A stretch of DNA of 64,000 bases from Manis javanica. Its lineage: Eukaryota; Chordata; Mammalia; Pholidota; Manidae. The position numbers and the translations under genes are program-made. Position 1 is the first letter of the stretch. Each line of letters begins with the position of its first letter. This document shows, in pieces, positions 13,804 through 27,164 of this stretch. The notes under the pieces are model-generated. The model saw only the letters and a list, made by a program, of their open reading frames with translations, ran no database searches and was not told the origin of the DNA. Location of the stretch: positions 115,474,173 through 115,538,172 of the forward strand of contig NC_133156.1 of NCBI RefSeq assembly GCF_040802235.1, given 5' to 3'.

Positions 13804-13924
13804 GACAAAAGGAAACATAAGTAGGTATGCTACCATCTTTTCTCTCTTTTTTAGTTGACTTCTCATCTGTATGTTTTTCTGTTCCCTTGTCTCTTAATAG
13901 TAAATGATAAAATAATGAAACTCT

Positions 13925-14085
13925 GATGCCTATGTTTATCTGTGAAATGGGGATAATCATGTACCTATCCCATAGTGTTTAAGATTAAATGAGTTAATAC
14001 AAAGTGAGTTATGGTAAAGTGTTTGAAATAGTGCCTAGCACATAGTAAATGCTATCTTCCATCACCATTATCATTATTTATAGCT
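13925..14085 (+). repeat. MIR SINE, 3' half
   Basis: TCTGTGAAATGGGGATAATC, TAAGATTAAATGAGTTAATA and GTGCCTAGCACATAGTAAAT occur in MIR order with good conservation. Confidence 0.75.
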
Positions 14086-14517
14086 GGGCCTTTCTTTTTC
14101 TAGTGATGTTTCAGACTCTGGAGTCCTTCTATCTTTATATTCATGCCTCTGGTTAGAACCCTCCTCTCAGCTGGATGGACTCTTCTTTGGTGTTTTAAAA
14201 GAAACATCATCCTTCTGAAGAGACTAACTTAAGAGTTTTCTTGAAAATCGATGTCTCCCCTCTGTGTTTGATTGTTCATGACTCCCCTTTTCAATCTCCT
14301 TCTTTAGAATCCTCTCCTGAATGTCAATTATAATAGTTTTAACTCTGTTTAACTGTGCTGCCTGGTCCTTCCGAATTTCCCTTTTTAAAAACTGACCGTG
14401 ATGTCATTGTCTCAGCTGCTTAAATTAGACTACATCAGTTGCAAATGTAGAATGAGTTACAAATTGTCTTTTATGGTCCAGATCTGTTTAACAGAAAATA
14501 CTGGAGAATGTTTTATA

Positions 14518-14529
14518 CTATGTTGACTA
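14518..14529. repeat. Target-site duplication, left copy
   Basis: CTATGTTGACTA, identical to 16606-16617 and directly abutting the T-run end of the L1. Confidence 0.85.
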
Positions 14530-16605
14530 ATTTTTTTATTAAGGTATCATTGATACACAATCTTATCAAGGTTTCACATGAGCAACATTGTGGTTACTAC
14601 GTTCACCCCTATTATCAAGACCCTCTTCCCACAAACCCCATTACAGTCACTGTCCATCAGTGTAGTAAGATGCTATAGAGTCACTACTTGTCTTCTCTGT
14701 GCTATAGTGCCTTCCCCGTGCACCCCCTACATTATGTGTGCTAATCATAATGCTCCTCAATACCCTTCTCCCTCCCTTCCCGCCTGCCCTCCCCAACCCC
14801 TTTCCCTTTGGTAACCGCTAGTCCCTTCTTGGGGTCTGTGAGTCTGCTGCTGTTTTCTTCAGTTTTGCACTGTTGTTATACTCCACAAATGAGGAAATTT
14901 TTTGGTACTTGTCTTTCTCCCTGGCTTATTTCACTAAGGACAATACTCTCTAGGTCCATCCATATTACTGCAAATGGTAGGATTTGTTTTCTTCTTATGG
15001 CTGAATAATATTCCATTGTGTGTATATACCACATCTTTATCCATTCATCTACTAATGGACACTTAGGTTGTTTCCATTTCCTGGCTATTGTAAATAGTGC
15101 TGTGATAAAAATAGGGGTGCATATGTTTTTTTGAATCTGGGATCTTGTTTTCTTTGAGTAAATTCCTAGGAGTGGAATTCCTGGGTCAAATGGCATTTCT
15201 ATTTTTAGTTTTTTGAGGAACCTCCATACTGCTTTCCACAATGGTTGAACTAATTTATATTCCCACCAGAAGTGCAGGAGGGTTCACCTTTCTCCACATC
15301 CTTGCCAGCATCTGTTGTTCCTTGTCTTTTCAATGTTGGCCATCCTAACTGGTGTGAGGTGATAGCTCATTGTGGTTTTAATTTGCATTTCTCTGATGAT
15401 TAGCGATGTGGAGCATCGTTTCATATGCCTGCTGGCGATCTGAATTTCTTTTATGGAGAAGTGTCTGCTCATATCCTCTGCCCATTTTTTAATTGGGTTA
15501 TTTGTGTTTTGGGAGTTGAGCCATGCGAGCTCTTTATACATTTTGGAGGTTAACCCCTTATCACATAAGTTGTTTGTGAATATTTCTCCCATACTGTAGA
15601 TGTCTTTTTGTTCTGCTGATGGAGTCCTTTGCTGTACAGAAGCTTTTTATTTGATGTGGTCCCATGTGCTCATTTTTGCTTTTGCTTCCCTTGCTCGAGG
15701 GGATGTGTTCAGGAAGAAGTTGCTCATGTTTATATTCAAGAGACTTTTGCCTATGTTTTCTTCTAAGAGTTTTATGGTTTCATGAGGTACATTCAGATCT
15801 TCAATCCATTTCAAGTTTACTTTTGTGTATGGAGTTAGACAGTAATCCAGTTTCATTCTCTTACATGTAGCTGTCCAGTTTTGCCAACATCAGTTGTTGA
15901 GGAAGCTGTCATTTTCCCATTGTATATCCATGGCTCCTTTATCATATATTAATTGACCAGATATGCTTGGGTTTTTATCTTGGCTCTCTGTTCTGTTCTT
16001 GTGCCAGTACCAAATTGTCTTAATTACTGTGGCTTTGTAGTAGAGCTTGAAGTTGGGGAGCATAATCCCCCCAGCTTTATTCTTCCTTCTCAGGATTACT
16101 TTGGCTATTCAGGGTCTTTTGTAATTCTATATGAATTTCAGAACTATTTGCTCTAGTTCGTTGAAGAATGCCATTGGTATTTTGATAGGGATTGTACTGA
16201 ATCTGTAGATTGCTTTAGGCAAGATGGCCATTTTGACAATATTAATTCTTCCTATCCATGAGTATGGGATGTATTTCCATTTATTGGTGTCTTCTTTAAT
16301 TTCTCTCAAGAGTGTTGTCTTGAGTGTTTTCAGGGTATAGGTCTTTCACCTCCTTGGTTAGGTTTATTCCCAGGTATTTTATTCTTTTAGATGCAATTGT
16401 AAATGTAATTGTTTTCATTTCTCTTTCTGCTAATTCATCATTAGAATATAGGAATACAACAGATTTCTGTGTATTAATTTCGTATCCTGCAACTTTGCTG
16501 AATTCAATTATTAGTTCTAGTAGTTTTGGGGTGAATTCTTTAGGATTTTTTATGTACAATATCATGTCATCTGCAAATAGTGACAGTGTAATTTGTTCTT
16601 TACCT
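14530..16605 (-). mobile_element. Young LINE-1, 5'-truncated, antisense, flanked by 12-bp duplication
   Basis: About 2.1 kb of L1 3' end lies on the - strand: 3' UTR next to 14530 and the C-terminal part of ORF2 (endonuclease/RT protein) up to the truncation at 16605. The poly(A) is the T run at 14531-14537. The same 12 bases, CTATGTTGACTA, occur at 14518-14529 and 16606-16617, a perfect target-site duplication that fixes both ends. ORF2 is broken into short frames (for example 14876-15241, 15284-15592, 16296-16565 on the - strand), so the copy is dead. It is closely similar to the + strand copies at 20452 and 31082, so all belong to one relatively young subfamily. Confidence 0.92.
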
Positions 16606-16617
16606 CTATGTTGACTA
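16606..16617. repeat. Target-site duplication, right copy
   Basis: CTATGTTGACTA, identical to 14518-14529; marks the 5' truncation point of the L1. Confidence 0.85.
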
Positions 16618-19600
16618 TTTAACAGGTATATTTGAACTTCCTATTATCTATTGCTTCAATAGACCCAGATCAACAGAGCCAGATTAAATGTTTAGTATAT
16701 GTTATAGCTTGAATAACCTAGTCTACTAAACTAGTTAATGATCTTTCTGTGTATACAATGCCTCTCAAGTTCTCTTAGACCAGACTTGTATTAATAAATG
16801 TAATTACCATAAAACCCCCCTTGCAACAGTAATCTGTGGTTGTTATATGAAGTTATTAAAATATTATTCCTCCATACTGCCAAAATTGCCCTCCTGAATC
16901 AACTTGCACAATGGTTAAACATGTTAAGACTACTTCCATTGGGTTTCTTGTCATAGGAACACAACATCCTGATGAAATCATGTTCCAAATCTGCCAAAAA
17001 ACAGTATTCAGTTCCCTACTTCTTGCCTCTTAGAATCCAGGGATTGTAAACCACCTTCAATTGGCCAACTTCATTTAATTCACTTGCCCTTTGTTTCCCA
17101 CAGAATTACCTCTCACAATGAATATGCAAACATATATAGTTAACTTTTAAAAATATTTTTCAAAGCTAATAAAATTTTCTCTTTACAAAACTGTGTAACT
17201 ATGGCTTCTTCTTTTTAATTATCCATACTCTAGGTATGCTAATCCAGTGGCTCTCAACCTTGGCTGTTCAGCTTTTTAAAAATGCAGACATTTTCCCTGA
17301 CTCACAGTAAAGCAAATTAAATTTTAATGAATGGAACAGGCATATATTTTTTACATAACCTTTGTAAGACACTCTGATTATCAGCCATGACAGTCTTCCT
17401 ATTTCATGCTAATGATGAAAAACAGTAATATCATTTTTACTGCAGATACTGAAAATAATAAAGATAATAATAATAAGATAATAAAACCAAAATCCAAAAT
17501 GAGAAAGAGGCCTATACCAGCCATATTCCTTTATATCCTAGCATATCATTTTATAATTGAGAACACCTTGTTCTTAGAAGTCCTGGTCTCTGGTGAGGAA
17601 TAGTGGGACAGTATTGTTGGAAAACTGCGGTATTCTTTAAAATATCCTCTACATAAATGTTATTAGAGTTCTTTGCTTTTCAAATGCATCTTTTTTTTTT
17701 GGTGTAAGTATTCTTCTTGATGAAAAGAGACAATCAATGTGCAGTCATGTTATGTAAATTATGTTCTCTGAGTTAATTATTGGTAATAACTTGCAGTGTG
17801 ATGAAAAGATGTATTAATTTGAATTTCAATGATCAGTTATTATTCATAGACTTTTAAAATAATTTGTCACTCAAAGGAAAATAGTATAACTGCACTTCAG
17901 AATTTTTTTCTTAATCCTAAACATATTGCATACATTTAAATAATACTAGACAGAAGATACCATATCATGATACTTCAATTATCCATTTTAATCTTAATAG
18001 AAATTCAGAGAATTTGTTGATCAATATGCATCATGATTAAACAGATAAATTCCTAAGTAGTTTTAGAGCCAAACTTTTGAAATATCTTAGTAGGGGGGAT
18101 ATATTCTTTCTCAGGAAAGCTGTACCCCTAAGTTTAAGTAACCGACTTTCTGAGTCAGAAAATGTATATTAATAACTATGTAACATAATGAGATCTTAAA
18201 ATGGAATGTGGTCTGCTTATTCCTAATATCTATTCAAATATAAGTTATTAACTCAATTATTCAGGGGTCTATTTTCCAGTTCATGAATAATTTATTTCCT
18301 TTGTTTTGAAAATGTTATTATAGCTGTCAGAGACAAGACAATATTAAAGTTCCAGAACTTAATGACAATGCTATGAGATAGTTAAGCATGGAAAGGAGGC
18401 ACTGATTGCAAAGCCAGTAACTTTTAATTGGATGACCAGTCTAAGCAGAATGCTTCAGAATTTCAAAAACTCATTTTAATTGATTCTTGAGCAATACTAT
18501 AAAATGAACTCCCCAAGAATCCCCATGTGGTTTTAGTTTGAAGTGCAAAATAACAGGTAGCATTTTTCCCAAAATTAGGGCTAGGGAAGGGGATGATATC
18601 AAGGGCTATAACCATGACTTTTATTTGATACCATTAATAAACTGAACCAAAGTTTGAGCCATTGATTGAGCTTGGCTACCTTGAGCCTACCAGGTTGATT
18701 TAAAATTTTTCCAAAGAATATTTTATTTCGCCCTTCCTATGGATCAAAATAGGGCATAAGCAATAGATACAATAGGATTCAATTCACCATACAATAGAAT
18801 TTTGAATTCTCTAAAATTTAAGATACTCTTCTCATATCATCAAAAAATAAAGACAAGCCACTAACTATAGCCACTATTAATTATTATTAAAATATAATTT
18901 GTTTCTTAATAAGGCAGTGCTATGGGTAAATGTTATTAATAACAGATACAACCTGACTTAGAAAATTTCTATATACCTAAAATTTTTGTCAATTCTGTTC
19001 AGTGAAAAGCTATCATTAATTCAGCTCTTTTGAAGTTTGGAAAGTTTTCAGATAGATTTTACTGTCAAAATGGCAAATTGGCCAAATGAAGAAACTGCAA
19101 GATTTATAACTACCCAGATGTTTTACTTCTTTTTCATTAAGCCATTTTATCAATGTTGCCTCTGAGACCTATTAAAAATTCAAAAGAGGGATTTATTACC
19201 ACACATTCCTAATGAATTTGTATTTTCCATTAGACAATAGAATTTACACATTCTTTATTGCAATGCAATTCCACCAGATTTAATTTATATAAGAGAAGCA
19301 GAGTCAACTAATAGCTGATACAATCTTATTTTCAAATAATATCTCCTCCATCATCAGAAAACCAAGATCTTTTTTAAGAATTTAAGTATGCTAATTTAAG
19401 TATGCTAAACAGTTACTTTAAATTACCTTGCAATTCCATGTATTTTAGTAAATTTCAACTGAGATACTTATTTGTGAATGATATAATGCTAATATACCTA
19501 ATAGAAAGCATTTTTCCATGAAAAATATTATGACAACAGACTGCTCATGGGATGGGAGGAAGAACTCAAAAATAGGACCCCTACCAGCCATCTCCAACAA

Positions 19601-20451
19601 ATTTGCTTGCTGGGCCAACTTGAGCCTAGAAAACATCTGTGGCAATTGTCCAGTGTAGTCTGGGCTACTCATAAAAGGTTTTGTTTTTAAAAATTGTTAT
19701 TCTGGCAATACTTCTTTTAAAGTTCGTGGACTGAAACTGAAGATGGGTTTTGCTTCTTTTATAGTTCTATTATTCCAACAAAAGTAAATACTTAAAGTCA
19801 AGAGTTAGCTATTATTTCAAAAAATAATTTCAGCAATAAGTTGTCAATGACATCACTGCCCAAGCCAAACAATCACCAAAGTACTCTGAACATTGTTACC
19901 AGAGTATTTAAGTAAGAAATACTGTGACTATAAAGCTAAAAAGTGTTGCTCTATTTCAAAACAGTGAACATAGACACATTTTAAGGAGGAATTACAGATC
20001 CTTATGATAACTTAGAAGAATCAAATAAAAAATTAACAAACTAATAAGCTAATAAGATATTTAAGTATTGAAAAGAATCTACTAGCATACATATTTCAAG
20101 ATACCTGCCCCATCACAGTATCATCTGGCTGCTCTTCTAACTCTAAAAGAGGAATTTACTTTCATCATTCAGATTCCTCTTCAGATCTTGCCTTTTGGAA
20201 TGATCAGAATCAATATTTTCCTAATGATTATCCTGCCTGGATTTGGACATTTTCCTCATGAACTGCTGCTGATAAATATGCTTCCCAACCTTCATGTCCT
20301 TATACTCTGTCTCTCCACTTAGAATGTTAATGTATAACTGATGATAATACTTTATGGTCTAGGATTCAGGGATCATGAACTCTAAAGATGTCAGAGACAT
20401 GGAAGATAATGTTAATTTGTAAAGGAACAAGATGTAAGGTAACAGAAAGGA
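16618..20451. other. Intergenic, no gene; one MER5A-like scrap
   Basis: About 3.8 kb of AT-rich DNA. Apart from the MER5A-like piece at 17245-17350 I recognise nothing. A 16-bp phrase (TTTAAGTATGCTAA) is tandemly repeated near 19380-19408. Frames are short and random. Confidence 0.5.
17245..17350 (+). repeat. MER5A-like hAT fragment
   Basis: CCAGTGGCTCTCAACCTTGG followed by AGCTTTTTAAAAATGCAGA is the MER5A 5' terminus; the rest fades. Confidence 0.6.
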
Positions 20452-22326
20452 GAGCAATCTACAGATTCAATGTAATCCCTATCAAAATACTGACAGCATT
20501 CTTCAATGAACTGGAACAAATAGTTCTAAAATTCATATGGAACCACAAAAGACCCCGAATAGCTGAAGCAATCCCAAGAAGAAAAAATAAAGCAGGAGGA
20601 ATCTCGCTTCCCAACTTCAATCTCTACTACAAAGCCACAGTAATCAAGACAATTTGGTACTGGCAAAAGAACAGACTCACAAATCAATGTAACAGAACAG
20701 ATAGCCAAGATATAAACCCAAGCATATCTGGTCAATTAAAATATGATAAAGGAGCCATGGATATACAATGGGGAAATGACAGCTTCCTCAACAACTGATG
20801 TTGGCAAAACTGGACAGCTACATGTAAGACAGTGAAACTTGATCACTGTCTAACTCCATACACAAAAGTAAACTCGAAATGGATGAAACACCTGATTCTA
20901 AGTCATGAAACCATAAAACTCTTGGAAGAAAACATAGGCAAAAGTCTCTTGAATATAAACATGAGCAACTTGTTCATGAACATATCTCCCTGGGCAAAGG
21001 AAACAAAAGCAAAAATGAACAAGTGGGACTATATATATATCATTTTTTATTTTTTAATATATATAAATAAAAATAATATTTATAATTAAAAAATAAATAA
21101 TAATATTTATCATTTATTAATTTTTATGCTGTTTTCCTTATTGGCAAATGAACCCCAGACAGAGACAGAGATCTCATCTGTCCTAATCCTCCATTGTGTC
21201 ACCAGTGCCTATATATATATAGGCTTCTGTAAAGCAAAGGACACCATCAGTGGAACAAAAAGGCATCCTACAGTATGGAAGAATATATTCAGAAATGACA
21301 TATCCAATAAGGGGTTGACATCCAAAATATATAAAGAGCTCATGCATCTCAACAAACAAAAAGCAAATAATCCAATTAAAAAATGGGCAGACGATCTGAA
21401 CAGACACTTCTCCAAAGAAGAAATTCCGATAGCCAACAGGCACATGAAAAGATGCTCCACATTGCTAATCATCAGGGAAATGCAAATTAAAACCACAAGG
21501 AGATATCACCTCACACCAGTTAGGATGGCCTCCATCCAAAAGACAAACAACAACAAATGTTGGCAAGGATGTGGAGAAAGGGGAACCCTTCTTCACTGCT
21601 AGTGGAAATGTAATTTAGTTAAACCATTGTGGAAAGCAGTATGGCGGTTCCTCAAAAAACTAAAATAGAAATACCATTTGACCCAGGAATTCCACTCTTA
21701 GGAATTTAACCTAAGAATGCAGGAGCCCAGTTTGAGAAAGACATATGCAGGCTTATGTTTATCACAGCACTATTTACAATTGCTAAGAAATGGAAGCAAC
21801 CTAAGTGTCCATCAGTAGATGAATAGATAAAGAAGATGTGGTACATATACACAATGGAATATTATTCAGCCATAAGAAGAAAACAAATCCTACCATTTGC
21901 AACAACTTGGCTGAATCTAGAGGGTATTAGGCTCAGTGAAATAAGCCAGGCAGAGAAAGACAAGTATGAAATGATTTCACTCATCTGTGGAGTATAAGAA
22001 CAAAGCAGAAACTGAAGGAATAAAACAACAGCAGACTCACAGAACCCAAGAATGGACTAACAGTTACCAAAGGGAAAGGGACTGAGAAGGATGGATGGGA
22101 AGGGAGGGATAAGGGGGAAAAGGGGCATTACAATTAGCACACATAATGTAGGGAGGGGCACGGAGAAGGCATTATAGCACAGAGAAGAAGTAGTGACTCT
22201 ATACATCTTACTACACTGATGGACAGTGACTGTAATGGGGTATGTGGTGGGGACTTGATAATGGGGGGAATCTAGTAACCACAATGTTGCTCATGTAATT
22301 GTATATTAATGATACCAAAAAAAAAA
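20452..22326 (+). mobile_element. Young LINE-1, 5'-truncated, with 187-bp internal insert
   Basis: The L1 ORF2 C-terminal region starts at AGCAATCTACAGATTCAATG and runs through the 3' UTR to a 10-base poly(A) at 22317-22326. ORF2 remnants at 20388-20798, 20832-21089 and 21126-21602 show the typical L1 C-terminal phrases [19 protein letters not shown] and [18 protein letters not shown], but stops and the insert at 21035-21221 break it. I find no convincing target-site duplication: the bases before 20452 and after 22326 do not match. Confidence 0.9.
21035..21221. repeat. Foreign insert in the L1: AT-rich stretch plus 110-bp copy of downstream L2 DNA
   Basis: Intact sister copies read ...GGGACTATATCAAACTAAAA then AGCTTCTG (see 31133-31158). 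Here the L1 breaks after GGGACTATAT and resumes at GGCTTCTG. Between them are about 67 bases of AT-rich sequence (21035-21101) and 110 bases (21102-21211) identical to 22854-22963. The 12 bases CTATATATATAT occur on both sides, at 21029-21040 and 21209-21220. Confidence 0.9.
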
Positions 22327-22659
22327 GCCATAGAGATCTAGTGCATAGTACAATAAAGATGGTATTATACTATAATCAGCAAACTAAGAGCCTAGAACTT
22401 AATTATTCCAACCACTTAAAAGAAAGGATAATTATGTAATATGATAGAGCTAATTATCACTTCATAGAAATCATATTACAATATATAAATGTATCAAATG
22501 AACTTTATACACTTTAAATTTCACAATGTTACATCTCAAATATACTCAATACAAAAAACAAAAACAAAAAAGACTTGATATCTTCAATAAGACCAATAAG
22601 GTCTTGACTTATCTGATCTCCATCAATAGTTCCAATCTTACATCAAGCAGTTCTACCGT

Positions 22660-23030
22660 TAACACACCATGTTCAAGCTAACACCAGTCTTTTCAGTTCC
22701 TTGAACTTCCCAAACTTTTTCCTGCCACAAGTGTTTTTATGCCTTCTGTTCCCTTGGTCTAGAATACCCTTCCCATGTCTGGCTCCTCATTGTCATGTTT
22801 TCTGATATTCTCTACTAAAGTGTCCTTTTTATTTCCCTCATAATACTAATTTCAATATTTATCATTTATTAATTTTTATGCTGTTTTCCTTATTGGCAAA
22901 TGAACCCCAGACAGAGACAGAGATCTCATCTGTCCTAATCCTCCATTGTGTCACCAGTGCCTAGCACCACGCCAGAGAAGGAACTGATGCTCCATGAATA
23001 TTTTTGAATACCTGAGTGATTAAATGAATA
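22660..23030 (+). repeat. LINE-2 3' end (contains donor of the 110-bp copy)
   Basis: L2 3' wording in order: CCTTGAACTTCCCAAACTTT, CCTTGGTCTAGAATACCCTT, CTCATCTGTCCTAATCCTCC, and the end AATACCTGAGTGATTAAATGAA (in part). Positions 22854-22963 are the stretch found again inside the L1 at 21102-21211. Confidence 0.7.
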
Positions 23031-26000
23031 CTTCCAATTCTGACACTTTACTTTATCTGTAAGTAATAGGGTGATCTGAATGCTTAGAATTAGCTAAGAG
23101 CATAGATTCTATTACAGAGTAATCTACTTAACCAGAGCACTCCCAATTAATTTTTTCAGTTGTCATCAACACAGCTGTCACTCATCTATTGATTCAAGCA
23201 TTCATTGAATATCTGCTTTGTGCCTGATTATAGAACAGCATAATACAATGCACACATGCCTCACCAATCTATGACACATCTTGGGTCACATTAACATTAG
23301 TACGTAAATATTACTATTTCCAACGTCACATCTGTTTTTCAGGAATGTCAAGTGCCTTGACTCTCCCCACTGCTTCAGCAACAAGGATCTTTCATGCACT
23401 CCAACATCAGTTTAAACTGTAACTTCCCACTGTACTATCACTTCCTATCATATTCCATGGGATAGAACTCAGTCACATGATAATACCTAGTGACAGGGAG
23501 AGCTGGGAAATGTGATAGATCCCTGTGAAGTCAGTTGCCAGTAACAATTCATGAACTTTTGAAGGATAACAGAGCATGTCTGCTTCAGCTTATAGTGTTA
23601 CACAATATAGTAGACAACTCTTCCATCCACACAAAGAGTCCTTCATGTCCCCAGGATCTACATATGCTTCTAGGGAAGTCAGACTGGGACTGCTTTCAGC
23701 CCAGGGCACCACGTCATACACAGACCTACCACTCCACTCTGATCTTTAGTTCATGCAGCTGAGTCTAAAAGCTTCTGCAAGGATTCAAGGTTTTCCTTGT
23801 ACCTTGGCTCTTTGAGCCTTCTGGTGAACCATAAGTTGTATCTGTATCTTTTACATTTTGGACAAAGTAGTTTTCCATTCTCTAGGAAACTCCTCAACCC
23901 TCAAAAGTAATCACTGGGAGCAAATATATATTTTTGTTGCTTAAAATTACCCACCGGTCATACCTCATACCTCAAATACTTCCTGGGATACTTGTTAGGA
24001 ATTTGAAAGGAGCCTGAATATTTGTTGTATTAGGGGTGGGATTAGTTTATTGTCCTCCATTCTTGTCCGCACTGCAACAAAAACATTGAAGGGCAGAGAC
24101 ACAATGGCGAAGCAGAGTAAAATTTTTGTTTGAATGCCCTCCAAGAGAGGACCAGGCCTGAGTCAAGGTAGATACAGACAGGTTTACTTGAATAGATCAG
24201 AGGAAGGAAAAATAGAGGGAGGAAAGGGAAGTTCATTGAACTGCTGCTTGGCCTAAGGTCATAATCCCTTGCCAACTCCTGAAGCCAGTATCTCCTGACA
24301 TGGAGTGTCCACATAAATCTGCATGGTATGGGAGCTAAATCCCTACAATCCCAGGATTTGGGGGAACATCAGAGCACTGGATGGAGTGGATTATGTTCTG
24401 TGAACTTTCCAAGGGCAAAGAAAAGAGATTTTCAGGCAGGCTGCTAAGGAGCATGATCATACAGCTCCAGTCCTGTCCAGGTCACCCAGGAAGCAGAAAC
24501 TTGCAAGTCCAAATCAGAGCTCTCAGCAGCCCCTCCCTACTTACCTGAAGTAGGACAGAGAGTGGCACACTTGAAGAAAGGTGAGTGTGGGCAACCTCAG
24601 AGAGGAGGCGTTCTTAAGGGTTTGGGGTCTGGGGTTTTATAGGGCTTTTTGGGTAAGGGTCAGCATAAGGCATGATGCATACAGGTGTTTTATAATTCCT
24701 TTGAAGTTTTGTCTTAAGAATAGGGTTTTTTAGGGGACTTTGTTGGTTTGGGACTTCACATTCTTTGTCCACTTAGGTTGGATTTATGTATGCACAGGGG
24801 CTAAAGAAAGAATTCTAGAGGAGATGTAAAATTTGAGCAAAGATGAGCAGGAATTCATTCATTAAAGATATATAGCTCTGAGGCCCAGAAAAGGAAAATG
24901 ACTTTAAATTTATAAGCCAATAGAGCATACTTTGCATAGACTATAAACTATCTTATGGTAAGTGCTATTTGTTAATCTCTTGGAGAACTTCATAGAATTG
25001 ATTGCAAAACCTATTTCACTAAACACTTTAAATTCTTGGAGTTAAGAATACTCAGAGGCCTTATGATCTGATTTCTTTGATGAAGATCTTGTCTTAAAAT
25101 GAAGATCACTGGTAAAATTAGAACAAGTGCAAACAGATATAGGTATTTTCAAAATGAATTCAGAAAACAAACCACCAAAAATAAGGCTGAAAATAGGATA
25201 ACACATTTTAGAATTGTAATCATAGGCAAGAGTCCAATGTTCATGAAATGGTCTTCAAAACACTAGTTAGGCAATGATGTTTGGGAAAGTCAATAAGCAG
25301 AAATTCTCCAATCTTTCTCTCTGAAGGAAAACCTAGACAGACCTGACTTGGCCGACTAGAGCTGGAGAAGCCATTGCAGAAGGTAAAAGCGCCTCTTGCT
25401 TGCATCTGTGATGCATGGTGCCAGAGTCCAAACTTGTATTCCAAGAAGAGATGTCAAAGGTCAATTTACAGAAATGCGTCCAAATGTGCTGTCAAACCAA
25501 AGAAACTTGAGAGTCAAAGCCAAGACAGTTAAGAATCCATGCAAGGCTACACCGTGAAACATTAGGTCAGAGTTGGGAACTGGGAGGTAAGGACCAGACC
25601 TGAATTCCTTTGGCTATCCATGTACTAAATGAGGCATGCATGGGGGGAAACCAGTATATTTAAAGGAACTAGGACACATCAGACAACAAGCAAATTAGCC
25701 AGAATAGAAATTAATTCTATCAGAGAAGGTTTCTAGGAATGTGAAATAAGTGGTAACAAATGTAACTTGATTTGAAAAAAGCTGATAGATCTTGGCTCTT
25801 CCTAAACACACTCTTTACTGCATCAGTGTTCAAATAGTTTTGAATTTTAACCATTAAAGCCACTGGTGGAGAAGAAGCAATTGTTAGCAGATTTACAGAA
25901 ATCTAAGAACCTTAGCAACACTGTCATTAATCCCCTTTCAAAACAGTTGTGATTAGTTATCACCTAACAAAGGAGAGGTCTAAAGAGGGAAGCTTTGATT

Positions 26001-26649
26001 ATGACAGGGTAAGCTGAGCTTTTAATAGCAGTATTTTTTAAATAAGATTGGATTTCCCTGAAATAGACTCAGCTACAAGAACTCATGTGCAAGTGATTTA
26101 TGAAGAAAGCACTCCCAGTAAAAACCAGTAAGTGTGAGAAGCAGGATAGGGAGGGGAAAGCCAAACAAGAGCACAATTTCAGCAAAGCTCCCTTCCACTG
26201 CCCCTGGAGAACAGCTTCAACTTGATTCCACCAGAGATCTCTGGAATGGAGGCTGCAGCCACAGGCTTATTCTCTCCAGGGCGAAGCAAGCTGCCTTTCA
26301 CACCCTTGCATTGCACCAGGCCAACCTTAGCAGAGCCACCCTGGGCAGACGTAAACACTGGCTTGGTCTCTTCCTTTTTGCAGGCCAGTGAAGGTAGTCC
26401 TCTTTGAGTCCTAGGTGCCGGCTATTCCTTGCGAAAGTGCAGCAAACCTGGGAGGCACTCAGTGAAAGAGTAAAAGGCATCTGAGGGACCTGAGCAGAAA
26501 TGTGATGTGCTGTGGTGTGTTACAGGTGATTTAGTTTATGTGTGTAAACTTGATTCCATTAAAAATATTTTTATGTGATAATATGATTAAATATTCTTTT
26601 ATAAGAGCAATAAGTGGTTCTTGTCACAATTGATGCAACACAAAGATAT
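23031..26649. other. Intergenic, no gene; two blocks that may be unassigned repeats
   Basis: No gene is supported. Blocks 23990-24740 and 26040-26510 are richer in G+C and read like old LTRs or other dispersed repeats, but I cannot name them. Overlapping frames at 26134-26480 on both strands are by-products of that composition. Confidence 0.4.
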
Positions 26650-27160
26650 AAAAAGGCAAAAATATTGAGGTCTCCCACAGATTCTCCATTTCCCCTCCTT
26701 CAAGTCACTAATGTTAAAGTTGTTGATTCTTAACGTCTTTACCCATATTTATATAAACATACGGGCATGTGTGTAAGGTTTGTCTCTATTAAAAATGGTA
26801 ACACTTTTATCTTTCCTTGCTTGTGTAACAATGGCACCTTCCTTCCATATAAATATATATAATCATTATATGTGTGTGAGTTAAATATACATATATAGTT
26901 AAATACTTATATATTTACATATATAGTTAAATTTTAATTTTATATATATATATATAATTTATACCTTTTAACTTACTTAAAAATTAAATGGCCATTGAAG
27001 ATTATTCTTTTTTTGTATATCACTATAAAATAACACTACACTAAAACATCTTGTACCTAAATCCTTATATGCCAGTGTTTTATTTCTATAAGATAGATAC
27101 TACAAAGTGGGATTTCTGGGTCAAAGAGTATGTAGATTTCTAATTTTAAAAAGTAAAGAG
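26650..27160 (-). repeat. Old LINE-1 3' end, antisense
   Basis: GTGGGATTTCTGGGTCAAAG and the upstream CCTTGCTTGTGTAACAATGG stretch follow the antisense 3' end of an old L1M/L1ME element. A TA-rich run (26855-26955) interrupts it. Confidence 0.5.
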
Positions 27161-27164
27161 AAAT

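Noticed and set aside
20430-22345. Target-site duplication for the + strand L1 at 20452
   Set aside because: I compared the bases before 20452 with those after the poly(A) at 22326 and found no convincing match.
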